This document shows, one piece after another, positions 25,216-34,888 of a stretch of DNA of 64,000 bases. Origin of the DNA: Bisbaumannia sp015645095 (GTDB lineage: Bacteria > Pseudomonadota > Gammaproteobacteria > Pseudomonadales > Halomonadaceae); assembly GCA_036871055.1 (NCBI GenBank), contig CP141893.1, positions 3,888,648 through 3,952,647 on the forward strand. Direction: 5' to 3'. Position 1 is the stretch's first letter. The number at the start of each line of letters is the position of its first letter. Made by a program: the position numbers and the translations under genes. The notes beneath the pieces were generated by a model. It did not search any database, was not told the DNA's origin, and saw only the letters and a program-made list of their open reading frames with translations.

Positions 25216-25983
25216 TTAATCGACGTCGATGGCGACCCGGATCACCTCGACCCCCTGGGCCTCGATGGCGGCCGATGACTTATCCCCAAGCCCTTCGTCG
25301 CTGATCAGGGTGTGGATAACCTGCCAGGGCAGTTCCAGGTTGGGAATCCGCCGCCCCACCTTGGCGGACTCCGCCAGCACCACCACCTCCCGGGAGACCT
25401 CCGCCATGACACGGGAGAGGCCCAGCAGCTCGTTGAAGGTGGTGGTGCCCCGGGCCGGGTCGATACCATCGGCGCCGATAAACAGCTGGTCGAAGTCGTA
25501 CTGGCGCAGCACCTGCTCCGCCACCTGGCCCTGGAAGGATTCGGAGTGGGGATCCCAGGTGCCACCGGTCATCAGCAGCATCGGTTCCTCCTCCAGCTCG
25601 CGCAGGGCATTGGCCACCGCCAGGGCGTTGGTCATCACCACCAGGCCGGCCTTGCCCGCCAGGCCGGGGATCATCGCCGAGGTGGTGCTGCCACTGTCGA
25701 TGATGATGCGCTGGTGCTCGCGAATGCGCTGGCAGGCGGCCCGGGCGATGGCCCGCTTGGCCGGAGAGAGGCGCGGCTCCCCCAGCAGCTCCTGGGGCAG
25801 GGGCGCTGCGCCGCCATAGCGGCGCAGCAGCAGGCCACTCTTCTCCAGGGTCGCCAGGTCCTTGCGCACCGTCACCTCGGAGATGGCGAAGTGCTCGGCC
25901 AGGGTATCCACGCCGGTCTCGCCCCGCGCATTGACGAAGGCGAGGATGGCGTGGCGGCGCTGGGCGGTATTACGCTTCGACAT
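25216..25983 (-). CDS. glmR: DeoR-family regulator, GlmR-like
   Basis: A 255-residue DeoR/GlpR regulator: N-terminal helix-turn-helix (about residues 5-57, RRHAILAFVNARG ... SEVTVRKDLATLEKSGLLLRRYGGA) and a C-terminal sugar-phosphate sensor domain with IIIDSGSTTSAMIP and GADGIDPARGTTTFN. Next to glmS this corresponds to GlmR of Pseudomonas (PA5550), proposed to regulate glmS. ATG at 25983 (MSKRNTAQRRH); an upstream in-frame extension is not conserved. The gene carries one TTATCCACA box at 25311-25319. Confidence 0.85.
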   Translation of the reverse strand: MSKRNTAQRRHAILAFVNARGETGVDTLAEHFAISEVTVRKDLATLEKSGLLLRRYGGAAPLPQELLGEPRLSPAKRAIARAACQRIREHQRIIIDSGSTTSAMIPGLAGKAGLVVMTNALAVANALRELEEEPMLLMTGGTWDPHSESFQGQVAEQVLRQYDFDQLFIGADGIDPARGTTTFNELLGLSRVMAEVSREVVVLAESAKVGRRIPNLELPWQVIHTLISDEGLGDKSSAAIEAQGVEVIRVAIDVD

Positions 25984-26136
25984 GAAAGTTCTTGGCTTCG
26001 ATTCGAAATACAAGATGAAACCGCAGCCGACGCCCCGGGTCAAGGGGTGGGGAATATCTCAGGGCTAACACAGTTGGCGTTCTCCCCCTGTCGAACCCCG
26101 GGGCTACCTGAGCAGGGCTCGTGCGGGAATCGCTAA

Positions 26137-26344
26137 GGGGCGCTGGGGACAGGCCGGAGCAAAGCGTCTTTTTCAGGGGTGAGGAAGGCCCTTCCGAACG
26201 GGTAGGCCATGGATGGCCTACCCCGGCCCTGCAAGCGAAGCAGGATGCGAGAGCGCCGCAGGAAAAAGTCGAGCGCCCAGGGATGGGTCTACAGCGTCTT
26301 TGCGCGGGGCCGGCCTCCCGGAGGCCTGCCCCCAGAGTAGCCCC
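26137..26344 (+). repeat. dispersed structured element, copy B (about 208 bp)
   Basis: Second copy, filling much of the 387-bp gap between glmU and glmR. It has the same inverted-repeat ends (GGGGCGCTGGGGACAGGCC ... GGCCTGCCCCCAGAGTAGCCCC) and the same order of hairpins, but with changed sequence: hairpin 1 is GGAAGG/CCTTCC (26183-26195), hairpin 2 is GTAGGCCA/TGGCCTAC (26202-26221). Both arms changed together relative to copies A and C. The reverse-strand frame open in A and C is interrupted by a stop here. GGGGCTACC at 26099-26107 may be a scrap of another copy. Confidence 0.85.
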
Positions 26345-26370
26345 GGGCCTCGAGCATCAATCGTCCTCGA

Positions 26371-27732
26371 TTACTTGCGCTTGCTGGGCCGCGGCCAGTC
26401 CGCCTTGGTGAGCTGACGGCCCCGGGCCACCGCCAGGGCGCCATCGGCCACGTCCTTGCTGATGGTGGAACCGGCGCCGATGGTGGCGCGGGCGCCGACG
26501 CTGACCGGGGCCACCAGGGCGGTATTGGAACCGATAAAGGCGTCGTCGCCGATCTCGGTGCGGGACTTGTTGACGCCATCGTAGTTGCAGGTGATGGTGC
26601 CGGCGCCCACGTTGACGCCGCGCCCCAGGGTGGCGTCGCCCACATAGCTCAGGTGATTGATCTTGCTGCCCTCGCCCACCTGGGCATTCTTGGTCTCGAC
26701 GAAGTTGCCGACCTTGGCCTGCACCGCCAGGTGGGTACCGGGGCGCAGCCGGGCGAAGGGCCCGATGCGGTTATGCCCCGCCGCCACGCTCTGCTCGACG
26801 ATGCTGTGGGCCTCGATCACGCTGCCGGCGCCGATATGGCTGTCGCGGATCACGCAGTAGGGGCCGATGCGCACCCCCTCGCCCAGCTCCACCTCGCCCT
26901 CGAAGACGCAACCCACATCGATCTCCACGTCGTGGCCGCAGCGCAGGCTGCCGCGCACGTCGAGGCGAGCCGGATCGAGCAGGGCCACGCCCTCGGCCAT
27001 CAGGGTCTCGGCGATCCGCGCCTGATGGGCGCGCTCCAGCCGCGCCAGCTGGGCCCGGTTGTTGACGCCTTCCACCTCCAGGGGATCCTCCGGCTGGGCG
27101 GTGACGATCTTCACCCCCTCGGCGGCCGCCAGGGCGATGATATCGGTCAGGTAGTACTCGCCCTGGGCGTTATCCGCCGAGAGCTGGGGCAGCCAGCGCT
27201 TCAGCTGGGCCCGGGTCATGGCCATGATGCCGGTGTTGCACTCCTTGACCGCCCGCTCGTTCTCGGAGGCGTCCTTGTGCTCGACGATGGCCACCGCCTG
27301 GCCCTCGGCATTGCGCAGGATGCGCCCGTAGCCGCTGGGGTCCGCCAGGGTCACGGTGAGCAGCCCCAGATGAGACTCGTCGACCCCCTCCAGCAGCCCC
27401 GCCAGGGTCTCGGCACGAATCAGCGGCACGTCACCGTAGAGCACCAGTACCCGGTCATGCTCCAGCGCCTCCAGGGCCTGGGCCACCGCATGGCCGGTGC
27501 CCTTCTGCTCCGCCTGCAGGGCGAAGTGCACCGGGCAGTCGCCCAGCTCGCTGCGCACCTGGTCGGCGCCGTGACCGATCACCACATGCAGCTTGCCGGC
27601 GCCGAGGCGAGTGGCGGTATCGATCACATGGCGCACCATGGGCCGTCCGGCCAGGCGATGCAGCACCTTGGGCCGGGTCGAGCGCATCCGGGAGCCCTGC
27701 CCGGCGGCGAGGATTACGACGTCGAGACTCAT
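26371..27732 (-). CDS. glmU: bifunctional UDP-GlcNAc pyrophosphorylase / glucosamine-1-P acetyltransferase
   Basis: GlmU acetylates glucosamine-1-phosphate and then uridylylates it to UDP-GlcNAc. It has 453 residues: an N-terminal nucleotidyltransferase with LAAGQGSRMRSTRPKVLH (about residues 7-24) and LYGDVPLI, and a C-terminal left-handed beta-helix of hexapeptide repeats with RLRPGTHLAVQAKVGNFVETKN and the active-site GAGTITCNYDGVNK. The ATG at 27732 has AGGAGG and overlaps the apbE stop as ATGA, so it is the third gene of uppP-apbE-glmU. Confidence 0.98.
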   Translation of the reverse strand: MSLDVVILAAGQGSRMRSTRPKVLHRLAGRPMVRHVIDTATRLGAGKLHVVIGHGADQVRSELGDCPVHFALQAEQKGTGHAVAQALEALEHDRVLVLYGDVPLIRAETLAGLLEGVDESHLGLLTVTLADPSGYGRILRNAEGQAVAIVEHKDASENERAVKECNTGIMAMTRAQLKRWLPQLSADNAQGEYYLTDIIALAAAEGVKIVTAQPEDPLEVEGVNNRAQLARLERAHQARIAETLMAEGVALLDPARLDVRGSLRCGHDVEIDVGCVFEGEVELGEGVRIGPYCVIRDSHIGAGSVIEAHSIVEQSVAAGHNRIGPFARLRPGTHLAVQAKVGNFVETKNAQVGEGSKINHLSYVGDATLGRGVNVGAGTITCNYDGVNKSRTEIGDDAFIGSNTALVAPVSVGARATIGAGSTISKDVADGALAVARGRQLTKADWPRPSKRK

Positions 27733-28829
27733 TCTTCCTCCTGATTGCTGTTCCATGCCGGCACCCGGATCCCCAGGGTATCGAGGCGCTCTTCCCCCAG
27801 GCGGGCCGCGAAGGCCGTGCTGGCCAGGCTGCCCCAGTCATCCCCCTCCCGCACCAGCAGCAGCACCTCGAGCCCCTCCCGCTCGGCCAGTTGCAGGGCT
27901 TCCTCGGGGCCCACCACGCTCAGGGCGGTGGCCCAGGCATCGGCCCAGGCATTGGAGGGGTGGAAGACCGACACCGAGGCCAGGGTATGATCCACCGGGT
28001 AGCCGCTGCGCGGGTCGATGGTGTGGGAGAAGCGCCGGCCATCCTCTTCAAAGTAGTTGCGATAGTCGCCGGAGGTGGCCACGGTGCCGCTCTCCAGGGG
28101 CAGCACATGGCGCGCCACCCGGCGCTGGCCATTGGGCACCTCGACGCCGACCCGCCAGGGCTGGGCCTCACGATCCCGGAAGCCCTTGACCGCCAGGTCG
28201 CCGCCCAGGTTGACCAAAAAGTGCTCGACGCCCTGGCTCTCCAGGTAAGCGGCAACCCGATCGGTGCCGTGTCCCTTGGCCACCCCGGAGAGGTCGACGA
28301 AGACATCGCCCAGGCGCCGGGCCTGGCTCGCCGTCACGTCCAGCTCCAGCTTGTCGGGACCGATCTCGGCCAGGCGCGCGGCGATCTTGTCCGCCTCGGG
28401 GATCTCCCGGGGCCGCGCCTCGGGGCCGAAGCTCCATAGATTGACCAGGCCACCGATGGTCACGTCGAAGGCACCACCACTGGCCTCGGCCACCGCCTCG
28501 CTGATCGCCAGCACCTCGATCAGCTCGTCGGAGAGGGGCTGCCACTCGCCAACCTCGCCCTGATTGAAGGTCACCAGCTCGGAATCGTCCCGGTAGGTGG
28601 ACATGGCCGCGTCCACCGACTCGAGCTCCGCCAGGAAGCCCGCCTCCAGGGCCTCGGCACGGCTGCGGGTCAGGGGGTCGGCGATGGTCACCTGATAGAA
28701 GCTGCCGAAGATGGGCCCCTCCAGGGTCACCGGCGACTCCAGCTGCGGGTCGCTATCGCCACAGCCCGCCAGGCCCAGGGCAACCAGCGCCAGGGCTCCC
28801 CAGGCCAGGGGACGAGAAAAATAGGTCAT
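27729..28829 (-). CDS. apbE: FAD:protein FMN transferase, lipoprotein
   Basis: ApbE covalently attaches FMN to threonines of exported flavoproteins such as Nqr and Rnf subunits. The 366-residue product begins with a lipoprotein signal (LALVALGLAGC; lipid Cys about residue 23) and shows PIFGSFYQVTI, the Mg/FAD-site segment DLSGVAKGHGTDR, SGDYRNYF and HTIDPRSGYP. Start at 28829. It lies between uppP (22 bp away) and glmU (overlapping), an unusual place: apbE normally accompanies nqr or rnf genes, none of which are in the window. Confidence 0.93.
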   Translation of the reverse strand: MTYFSRPLAWGALALVALGLAGCGDSDPQLESPVTLEGPIFGSFYQVTIADPLTRSRAEALEAGFLAELESVDAAMSTYRDDSELVTFNQGEVGEWQPLSDELIEVLAISEAVAEASGGAFDVTIGGLVNLWSFGPEARPREIPEADKIAARLAEIGPDKLELDVTASQARRLGDVFVDLSGVAKGHGTDRVAAYLESQGVEHFLVNLGGDLAVKGFRDREAQPWRVGVEVPNGQRRVARHVLPLESGTVATSGDYRNYFEEDGRRFSHTIDPRSGYPVDHTLASVSVFHPSNAWADAWATALSVVGPEEALQLAEREGLEVLLLVREGDDWGSLASTAFAARLGEERLDTLGIRVPAWNSNQEEE

Positions 28830-28851
28830 GGGTGATTCTCCATGGGTGGAA

Positions 28852-29649
28852 TTACCAGAATAGCCAGAGTAGCCAGCCGCCGAGCAGCAGGCGATAGGCC
28901 ACGAAGGGCTGCATGCCGATCCGCTTGATAAAGGCCAGGAAGTAGTGGATGCACAGATAGGCACTGATACCCGACAACAAGACGCCCAGGACGATCGCCG
29001 GCCAGTCGATGGTCTGGGGCGCCTGCCATAGGCCATGCACCTCCAGGCCCCCGGCCAGCACGATCACAGGGATCGACATCAGGAAGGAGAAGCGCGCCGC
29101 CCCTTCCCGGCTCATGCCCAGCAGCAGGGCCGCGGTAATGGTGATGCCGGAGCGGGAGGTACCGGGAATCAACGCCAGGGCCTGGGCGCCACCGATCCAG
29201 AGGGCGTGTTTCCAGGTCAGCTGGTACTCGCTGCGGCTGCCGCGCCCCCGCCAGTCCGCATAGCCCAGCAGCAGGCCGAAGCCGATCAAGGCCCCGGCCA
29301 GCAGCAGTGGCGAGCGCATGGCGTCCTCGATCAGCTCGCGACAGGCCAAGCCCACGGCCCCCACCGGCAGGGTGGCCAGCAGTACCCACCAGGCCAGGCG
29401 ACCGTCGGCATCGGTGCCGCGCCCGCGCAGCGAGGCCCACCAGCTGATCCACATGCGCCCCAGGTCACGGCGGAAATAGCCCACCACCGCCGCCAGGCTG
29501 CCGAGGTGCAGGGCCACGTCGAAGGCCAGGCCCTGGTCGGGCCAGGCGGTCAGCTCCGGCACCAGGATCAGGTGCGCCGAACTGGAGATGGGCAGGAACT
29601 CGGTGAGTCCCTGAACGATGGAAAGCACCGCTACCTGAAGCCAATCCAT
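28852..29649 (-). CDS. uppP: undecaprenyl-diphosphate phosphatase UppP (BacA)
   Basis: UppP dephosphorylates undecaprenyl diphosphate in the inner membrane, recycling the cell-wall lipid carrier. The 265-residue protein contains the two family motifs: QGLTEFLPISSSAHLIL (about residues 11-27) and LIPGTSRSGITITAALLLGMSREGAARFSFL. Eight helices are expected. The ATG at 29649 gives MDWLQVAVLSIVQG, the usual start. First gene of the uppP-apbE-glmU operon. Confidence 0.97.
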   Translation of the reverse strand: MDWLQVAVLSIVQGLTEFLPISSSAHLILVPELTAWPDQGLAFDVALHLGSLAAVVGYFRRDLGRMWISWWASLRGRGTDADGRLAWWVLLATLPVGAVGLACRELIEDAMRSPLLLAGALIGFGLLLGYADWRGRGSRSEYQLTWKHALWIGGAQALALIPGTSRSGITITAALLLGMSREGAARFSFLMSIPVIVLAGGLEVHGLWQAPQTIDWPAIVLGVLLSGISAYLCIHYFLAFIKRIGMQPFVAYRLLLGGWLLWLFW

Positions 29650-29846
29650 GGGCACGTCTCTTGCCGTGGGGAGAGCGACCCGATCGCCTCGGCAACCGGG
29701 CCCGGGAAGCCGTTGCAGAGGATACACGCCCATCCATGACTTGTCCGCCATACCGGACCGTCACCGAGTTGACATTGATTCACGGATACAGGCTGTCTAG
29801 AATGCGCCCGCTGCCATCCGGCAGTGAAACCCCTTTCGAGGAATCT

Positions 29847-29930
29847 ATGGAACCTCCGAGTCGCCCTGACAGGACCGAGTCGAATTACCGTGTCGCGCCC
29901 TCCGTGGTCGCGCGCCGGAGCGCCATCTAG
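29847..29930 (+). CDS. candidate leader peptide upstream of mgtE
   Basis: A 27-codon open frame with a good site (GAGG, 6 bases before ATG) in the 339-bp gap before mgtE. The peptide starts MEPPSRPDRTE and ends VVARRSAI before TAG. Its early proline and acidic residues recall MgtL and related leaders, whose translation falters at low Mg2+ and thereby switches on a downstream Mg transporter gene. Codons 17-26 lie in a GC-rich stem (29895-29904 with 29916-29923), and the mgtE ATG is 59 bases downstream. That it is translated and regulatory is inference. Confidence 0.5.
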   Translation: MEPPSRPDRTESNYRVAPSVVARRSAI

Positions 29931-29988
29931 CCCGATTCCCGGGGGTGGTTCCCGCGCGTCGCCCTGGCGCGTACCAAGGAGCCACACC

Positions 29989-31344
29989 ATGAGCTATGCC
30001 ATTCTCGCCGCCTCCCTGCGCAGCGCCATGCAGCGCGCGGACGACGACGCCATCCGCCACCTGATCGCCGAGATGCAGCCGGCGGACCTCGCCGACTTCG
30101 TCCAGCACGAACAATCGGACACCGTCCTCGCCCTGCTCGACCATCTGCCCTTGGAGAAACGCGCCACCGCCTTCGGTTACCTGGACGAGACCACCCAGGC
30201 CGAGATCGCCGCCGACCTCAGCGACGAGCGCCTCGGCGAGCTTCTCACCCATATGAGCGCCGACGAGCGGGCCGACCTCTTCAAGCTGCTGGATGAACCG
30301 CGCCGGCCCGGCCTGCTGCGCCGCCTGGCCAAGGAAGAGCGGGAAGACCTGCGCAAACTGGCCAGCTACGAGGAGGGCACCGCCGGGGCGGTGATGACCT
30401 CCGACTATGTGGCGGTGCCCGCCCACTACGAGGTGGCCGAAGCCCTCCAGGCGATTCGCGCCACCGGGCCCAATGCCGAGACCATCTATCAGGTCTACTG
30501 CCTCGATGACGACGGCCGCCTGGTCGGCACCGTCTCGCTGCGCGAGATGATCCTCGCCTACCCCTCCAGCCGCCTGGCGGAGCTGATGACCGAGGAACTG
30601 GTCTCGGTGAGCGTCGATACCCCCCAGGAGGAGGTGGCCAAGCTGATTGCCCGCTACGACCTGCTGGCCCTGCCGGTGATCAACGGCGGCGAGCGCCTGG
30701 TGGGCATCGTCACCTATGACGACGCCATGGATGTGGCGGAAGAAGAGGCCACCGAAGACATGCACAAGGGGGTCTCCGTGGGCAAGCTGGAGGGGGGCCT
30801 GCGCAGCGCCAGCCTCTTCGAGCTCTACCGCAAGCGGATCGTCTGGCTGGTGCTGCTGGTCTTCGCCAATATCTTCTCCGGGGCCGGCATCGCCTACTTC
30901 GAGGAGACCATCGAGGCCTATATCGCCCTGGTCTTCTTCCTGCCCCTGCTGGTGGACAGCGGCGGTAACGCCGGCTCCCAGGCCGCCACCCTGATGGTGC
31001 GCGGCATGGCCACTGGCGACGTGCGCAGTCGCGACTGGGCCAAGCTGCTGGGTCGCGAGGTGTTCGTGGCCGCCGGCCTGGGCCTGACCATGGCCCTGGC
31101 GGTCTCGGTGGTGGGGGTGTTCCGGGCCGGCACCGAGATCGCCACCGTGGTGGCCCTGAGCATGGTGCTGATCGTCATCGTCGGCAGCCTGATCGGCATG
31201 ATCCTGCCGTTTGTCCTCAACCGCCTGGGCTGGGACCCGGCCACCGCCTCGGCGCCGCTGGTGACCTCCATCGCCGATGCCTCCGGGGTGCTGATCTACT
31301 TCGCCCTGGCCACCGCCATCCTCGGCCTGCCCGGTGCCAGCTGA
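29989..31344 (+). CDS. mgtE: magnesium transporter MgtE (copy 1)
   Basis: MgtE is a Mg2+-gated Mg2+ channel. The 451 residues show the standard order: N domain of helical repeats with EEREDLRKLASYEEGTAGAVMTSDY (about residues 115-140), a CBS pair (about 140-265, LPVINGGERLVGIVTYDDAMDVAEEEATEDM), a connecting helix and a five-helix membrane domain with FFLPLLVDSGGNAGSQAATLMVRGMA. The ATG at 29989 has AAGGAG; a longer in-frame extension upstream has no family support. A possible leader peptide precedes it. It converges on a second mgtE. Confidence 0.95.
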   Translation: MSYAILAASLRSAMQRADDDAIRHLIAEMQPADLADFVQHEQSDTVLALLDHLPLEKRATAFGYLDETTQAEIAADLSDERLGELLTHMSADERADLFKLLDEPRRPGLLRRLAKEEREDLRKLASYEEGTAGAVMTSDYVAVPAHYEVAEALQAIRATGPNAETIYQVYCLDDDGRLVGTVSLREMILAYPSSRLAELMTEELVSVSVDTPQEEVAKLIARYDLLALPVINGGERLVGIVTYDDAMDVAEEEATEDMHKGVSVGKLEGGLRSASLFELYRKRIVWLVLLVFANIFSGAGIAYFEETIEAYIALVFFLPLLVDSGGNAGSQAATLMVRGMATGDVRSRDWAKLLGREVFVAAGLGLTMALAVSVVGVFRAGTEIATVVALSMVLIVIVGSLIGMILPFVLNRLGWDPATASAPLVTSIADASGVLIYFALATAILGLPGAS

Positions 31345-31387
31345 GTCCGCGCCGCGGGGCAGGAGCGACTGAGCTCGGTATCCGAAA

Positions 31388-31419
31388 GAAGGCCGGCCAC
31401 CCTGGGGTGGCCGGCCTTC
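31388..31419. terminator. bidirectional terminator between the two mgtE genes
   Basis: A 14-bp perfect stem GAAGGCCGGCCACC/GGTGGCCGGCCTTC with a 4-base loop sits between the convergent mgtE genes; adjacent A and T residues give short U tails in both directions. Confidence 0.8.
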
Positions 31420-31447
31420 CTTGCACTGATGCCGAAGCGAACGGTGG

Positions 31448-32824
31448 CTAGTTCACGCTGGTCAGGATCGCCGTGGCGATACTGAAATAGATGACCACGC
31501 CGGAGGCATCGATCAGGGTGGTGACCAGGGGCGCCGAGGCGGTGGCCGGGTCCCAGCCGAGGCGTTCCAGCAGGAAGGGCAGGCACATCCCCAGCAGGCT
31601 ACCGAAGAGCACGATGGTGACCATGCTGAAGGCGACCACCATGGCCACCGCCTCGCCACCGCGCATCACCCCGATGGGCGTCACCGCCAGGGCCATGGTC
31701 AGACCGAGCGCCCCGGCCACCAGCAGCTCCCGACCCAGCAGCTTGCTCCAGTCCTTGACCCCCACGTCGCCGGTGGCCATGCCGCGCACCGTCAGGGTGG
31801 CGGCCTGGGCCCCTGCGTTACCGCCGCTGCCGATCAGCAGCGGCAGGAAGAACACCAGCGCCACCTGGGCGGCGATGGTCTCCTCGAAGTAAGCGATGCC
31901 GGCCCCGGAGAAGAGGTTGGCGAAGACCAGCAGCACCAGCCAGAAGACCCGCTTGCGATAGAGGCTCCACAACGGTACCCGGCTGACGCCATCTTCCAGG
32001 GCACCGATGGACATCCCCTTGTGGATATCCTCGGTGGCCTCGGACTCGGCCACGTCCATGGCGTCATCGTGGGTGACGATGCCCACCAGGCGCTGCTCGG
32101 CGTCGATCACCGGAATCGCCAGCAGGTCGTAGCGAGCCACCAGGCGCGCCACCTCTTCCTGCTCCTCGTCCACCGGGGCACTGATCACGTCCTTGATCAT
32201 CAGGTCGTCGACCCGGGCCCCGGGCCGCGCCACCATCAGCTGGCGCAGGGAGAGGGTCCCGGCCAGCCGGCCGTCGGGCTCGACGATATAGAGCTGGTAG
32301 ACGGTCTCGGCATCCGGGGCGGTCTGACGCACCCGCATCAGTGCCTGGGAGACGGTCATGCCGCTGGGGATGGCCACATAGTCCGAGGTCATGATGGCCC
32401 CGGCGGTGCCCTCCTCGTAGCTGGCCAAGCGCTTGAGCTCCTCCCGCTCCTGCTTGGCCATGCGTCGCAACAGGCCCTCGCGACGATCCTCGTCGAAGAG
32501 GTTGAAGAGGTCGGCACGTTCGTCGGAGCTCATCTCCTCCAGCACCAGCAGCAGGGCGTCGTCGCTGATCTGAGCCGCCCAGGCCAGCTGCAGTTCGGCG
32601 GGCAGGTAGCCCAGCACATTGGCCCGTCGCTCGATGGGCAGGCGCTCCATCAGCGCCTGGAAGCGCACCGCGCCCTGCTCTTCCTCGGCGATATCCTCGA
32701 GGATCTCGCCGATATCCGCGGCGCGCAGTTCCGGCAGGGCCTCATCCAGGGTGCCGGCATCCTCCTGCTCCAGGGCCGCCAGCAAAGCGCTCTTCTGCTC
32801 GGTGAGGGTTTCGTTCAGCGACAT
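31448..32824 (-). CDS. mgtE: magnesium transporter MgtE (copy 2)
   Basis: A second MgtE, 458 residues, with the same domains: N domain with EEMSSDERADLFNLFDEDRREGLLRRM, the linker EEGTAGAIMTSDY, CBS pair (LAIPVIDAEQRLVGIVTHDDAMDVAESEATEDI) and membrane domain with FFLPLLIGSGGNAGAQAATLTVRGMA. It is clearly paralogous to copy 1. I use the ATG at 32824, 6 bases after AGGAGG. An in-frame TTG at 32896 would add 24 residues starting MSGDPPED but has no Shine-Dalgarno. A TCCGGA/TCCGGA hairpin (32877-32893) lies in its 5' region. Confidence 0.94.
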   Translation of the reverse strand: MSLNETLTEQKSALLAALEQEDAGTLDEALPELRAADIGEILEDIAEEEQGAVRFQALMERLPIERRANVLGYLPAELQLAWAAQISDDALLLVLEEMSSDERADLFNLFDEDRREGLLRRMAKQEREELKRLASYEEGTAGAIMTSDYVAIPSGMTVSQALMRVRQTAPDAETVYQLYIVEPDGRLAGTLSLRQLMVARPGARVDDLMIKDVISAPVDEEQEEVARLVARYDLLAIPVIDAEQRLVGIVTHDDAMDVAESEATEDIHKGMSIGALEDGVSRVPLWSLYRKRVFWLVLLVFANLFSGAGIAYFEETIAAQVALVFFLPLLIGSGGNAGAQAATLTVRGMATGDVGVKDWSKLLGRELLVAGALGLTMALAVTPIGVMRGGEAVAMVVAFSMVTIVLFGSLLGMCLPFLLERLGWDPATASAPLVTTLIDASGVVIYFSIATAILTSVN

Positions 32825-32919
32825 GGGCATCCTCCTGATGCCTCCACGATTCACGCGGCGACATATGACGGAATCTTCCGGAGGGTCTCCGGACAATGGG
32901 AGTCATGATACCAGACACG

Positions 32920-32954
32920 AAAACGCCCCCCGAACACTGTTCGAGGGGCGTTTT
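32920..32954. terminator. rho-independent terminator of the atp operon
   Basis: A 16-base arm beginning AAAACG (32920-32935) pairs with 32939-32954 ending in TTTT, one mismatch, 3-base loop, 18 bases beyond the atpC stop. The A/T ends make it a proper intrinsic terminator on either strand; here it ends the minus-strand atp transcript. Confidence 0.9.
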
Positions 32955-32971
32955 CCACGGCGCGGGCGAGA

Positions 32972-33400
32972 TTAGCCCTGACCGAGTTTCTTGCGCAGCT
33001 GCTGAAGGGTCCGCAGCTGGGCCACGGCTTCGGCGAGTTCCGCCGCGGCGCGGGTGTAATCCAGCTCCGCGGACTTCTCGTTGAAGGACTTCAGCGCATG
33101 CTGGCGCGCCTCTTCGGCGGCGGCCTCGTCCAGATCATCGGCACGCACGGCGGTATCGCCGAGGATGGTCACCACATCGGGCTGCACTTCCATGAAGCCG
33201 CCGGAGATGTAGAAGTTCTCTTCCTCGCCACCGTCATGAATGACACGAATCGGACCCGGCTGCAGCTCGGTCAGCAGCGGGGCGTGCCCGGGCAGGATGC
33301 CCAGGTCGCCCATGACGCCGGCCGCGACGATCTGCTCGATCTGGCCGGAGAACACCGCTTTTTCGGCGCTGACGATCTCGCACTTGAAGCTGTTCGCCAT
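32972..33400 (-). CDS. atpC: ATP synthase F1 subunit epsilon
   Basis: The 142-residue epsilon subunit joins the rotor to the c-ring and inhibits ATP hydrolysis. Its N-terminal beta sandwich (FKCEIVSAEKAVFSGQIEQIV, GDLGILPGHAPLLTEL) and C-terminal helical hairpin (AAAELAEAVAQLRTLQQLRKKLG) are intact. Last gene of the atp operon, followed by a terminator. Confidence 0.97.
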   Translation of the reverse strand: MANSFKCEIVSAEKAVFSGQIEQIVAAGVMGDLGILPGHAPLLTELQPGPIRVIHDGGEEENFYISGGFMEVQPDVVTILGDTAVRADDLDEAAAEEARQHALKSFNEKSAELDYTRAAAELAEAVAQLRTLQQLRKKLGQG

Positions 33401-33427
33401 AGTCTAGTCCTCTTGGTGGACGGCCCT

Positions 33428-34798
<1,371 letters not shown>

Positions 34799-34888
34799 CT
34801 TGGTTCCTCTCAAAACCCTGTAAATGAAATCCGGTGACGGAGGGTGGGGCCGATGGTCACGCCCGGGCTCGCATCACCCTCCGTGGTG

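Noticed and set aside
32825..32896. TTG-initiated extension of mgtE copy 2 beginning MSGDPPED
   Set aside because: No Shine-Dalgarno precedes the TTG, while AGGAGG is well placed for the ATG at 32824; kept only as a remark.
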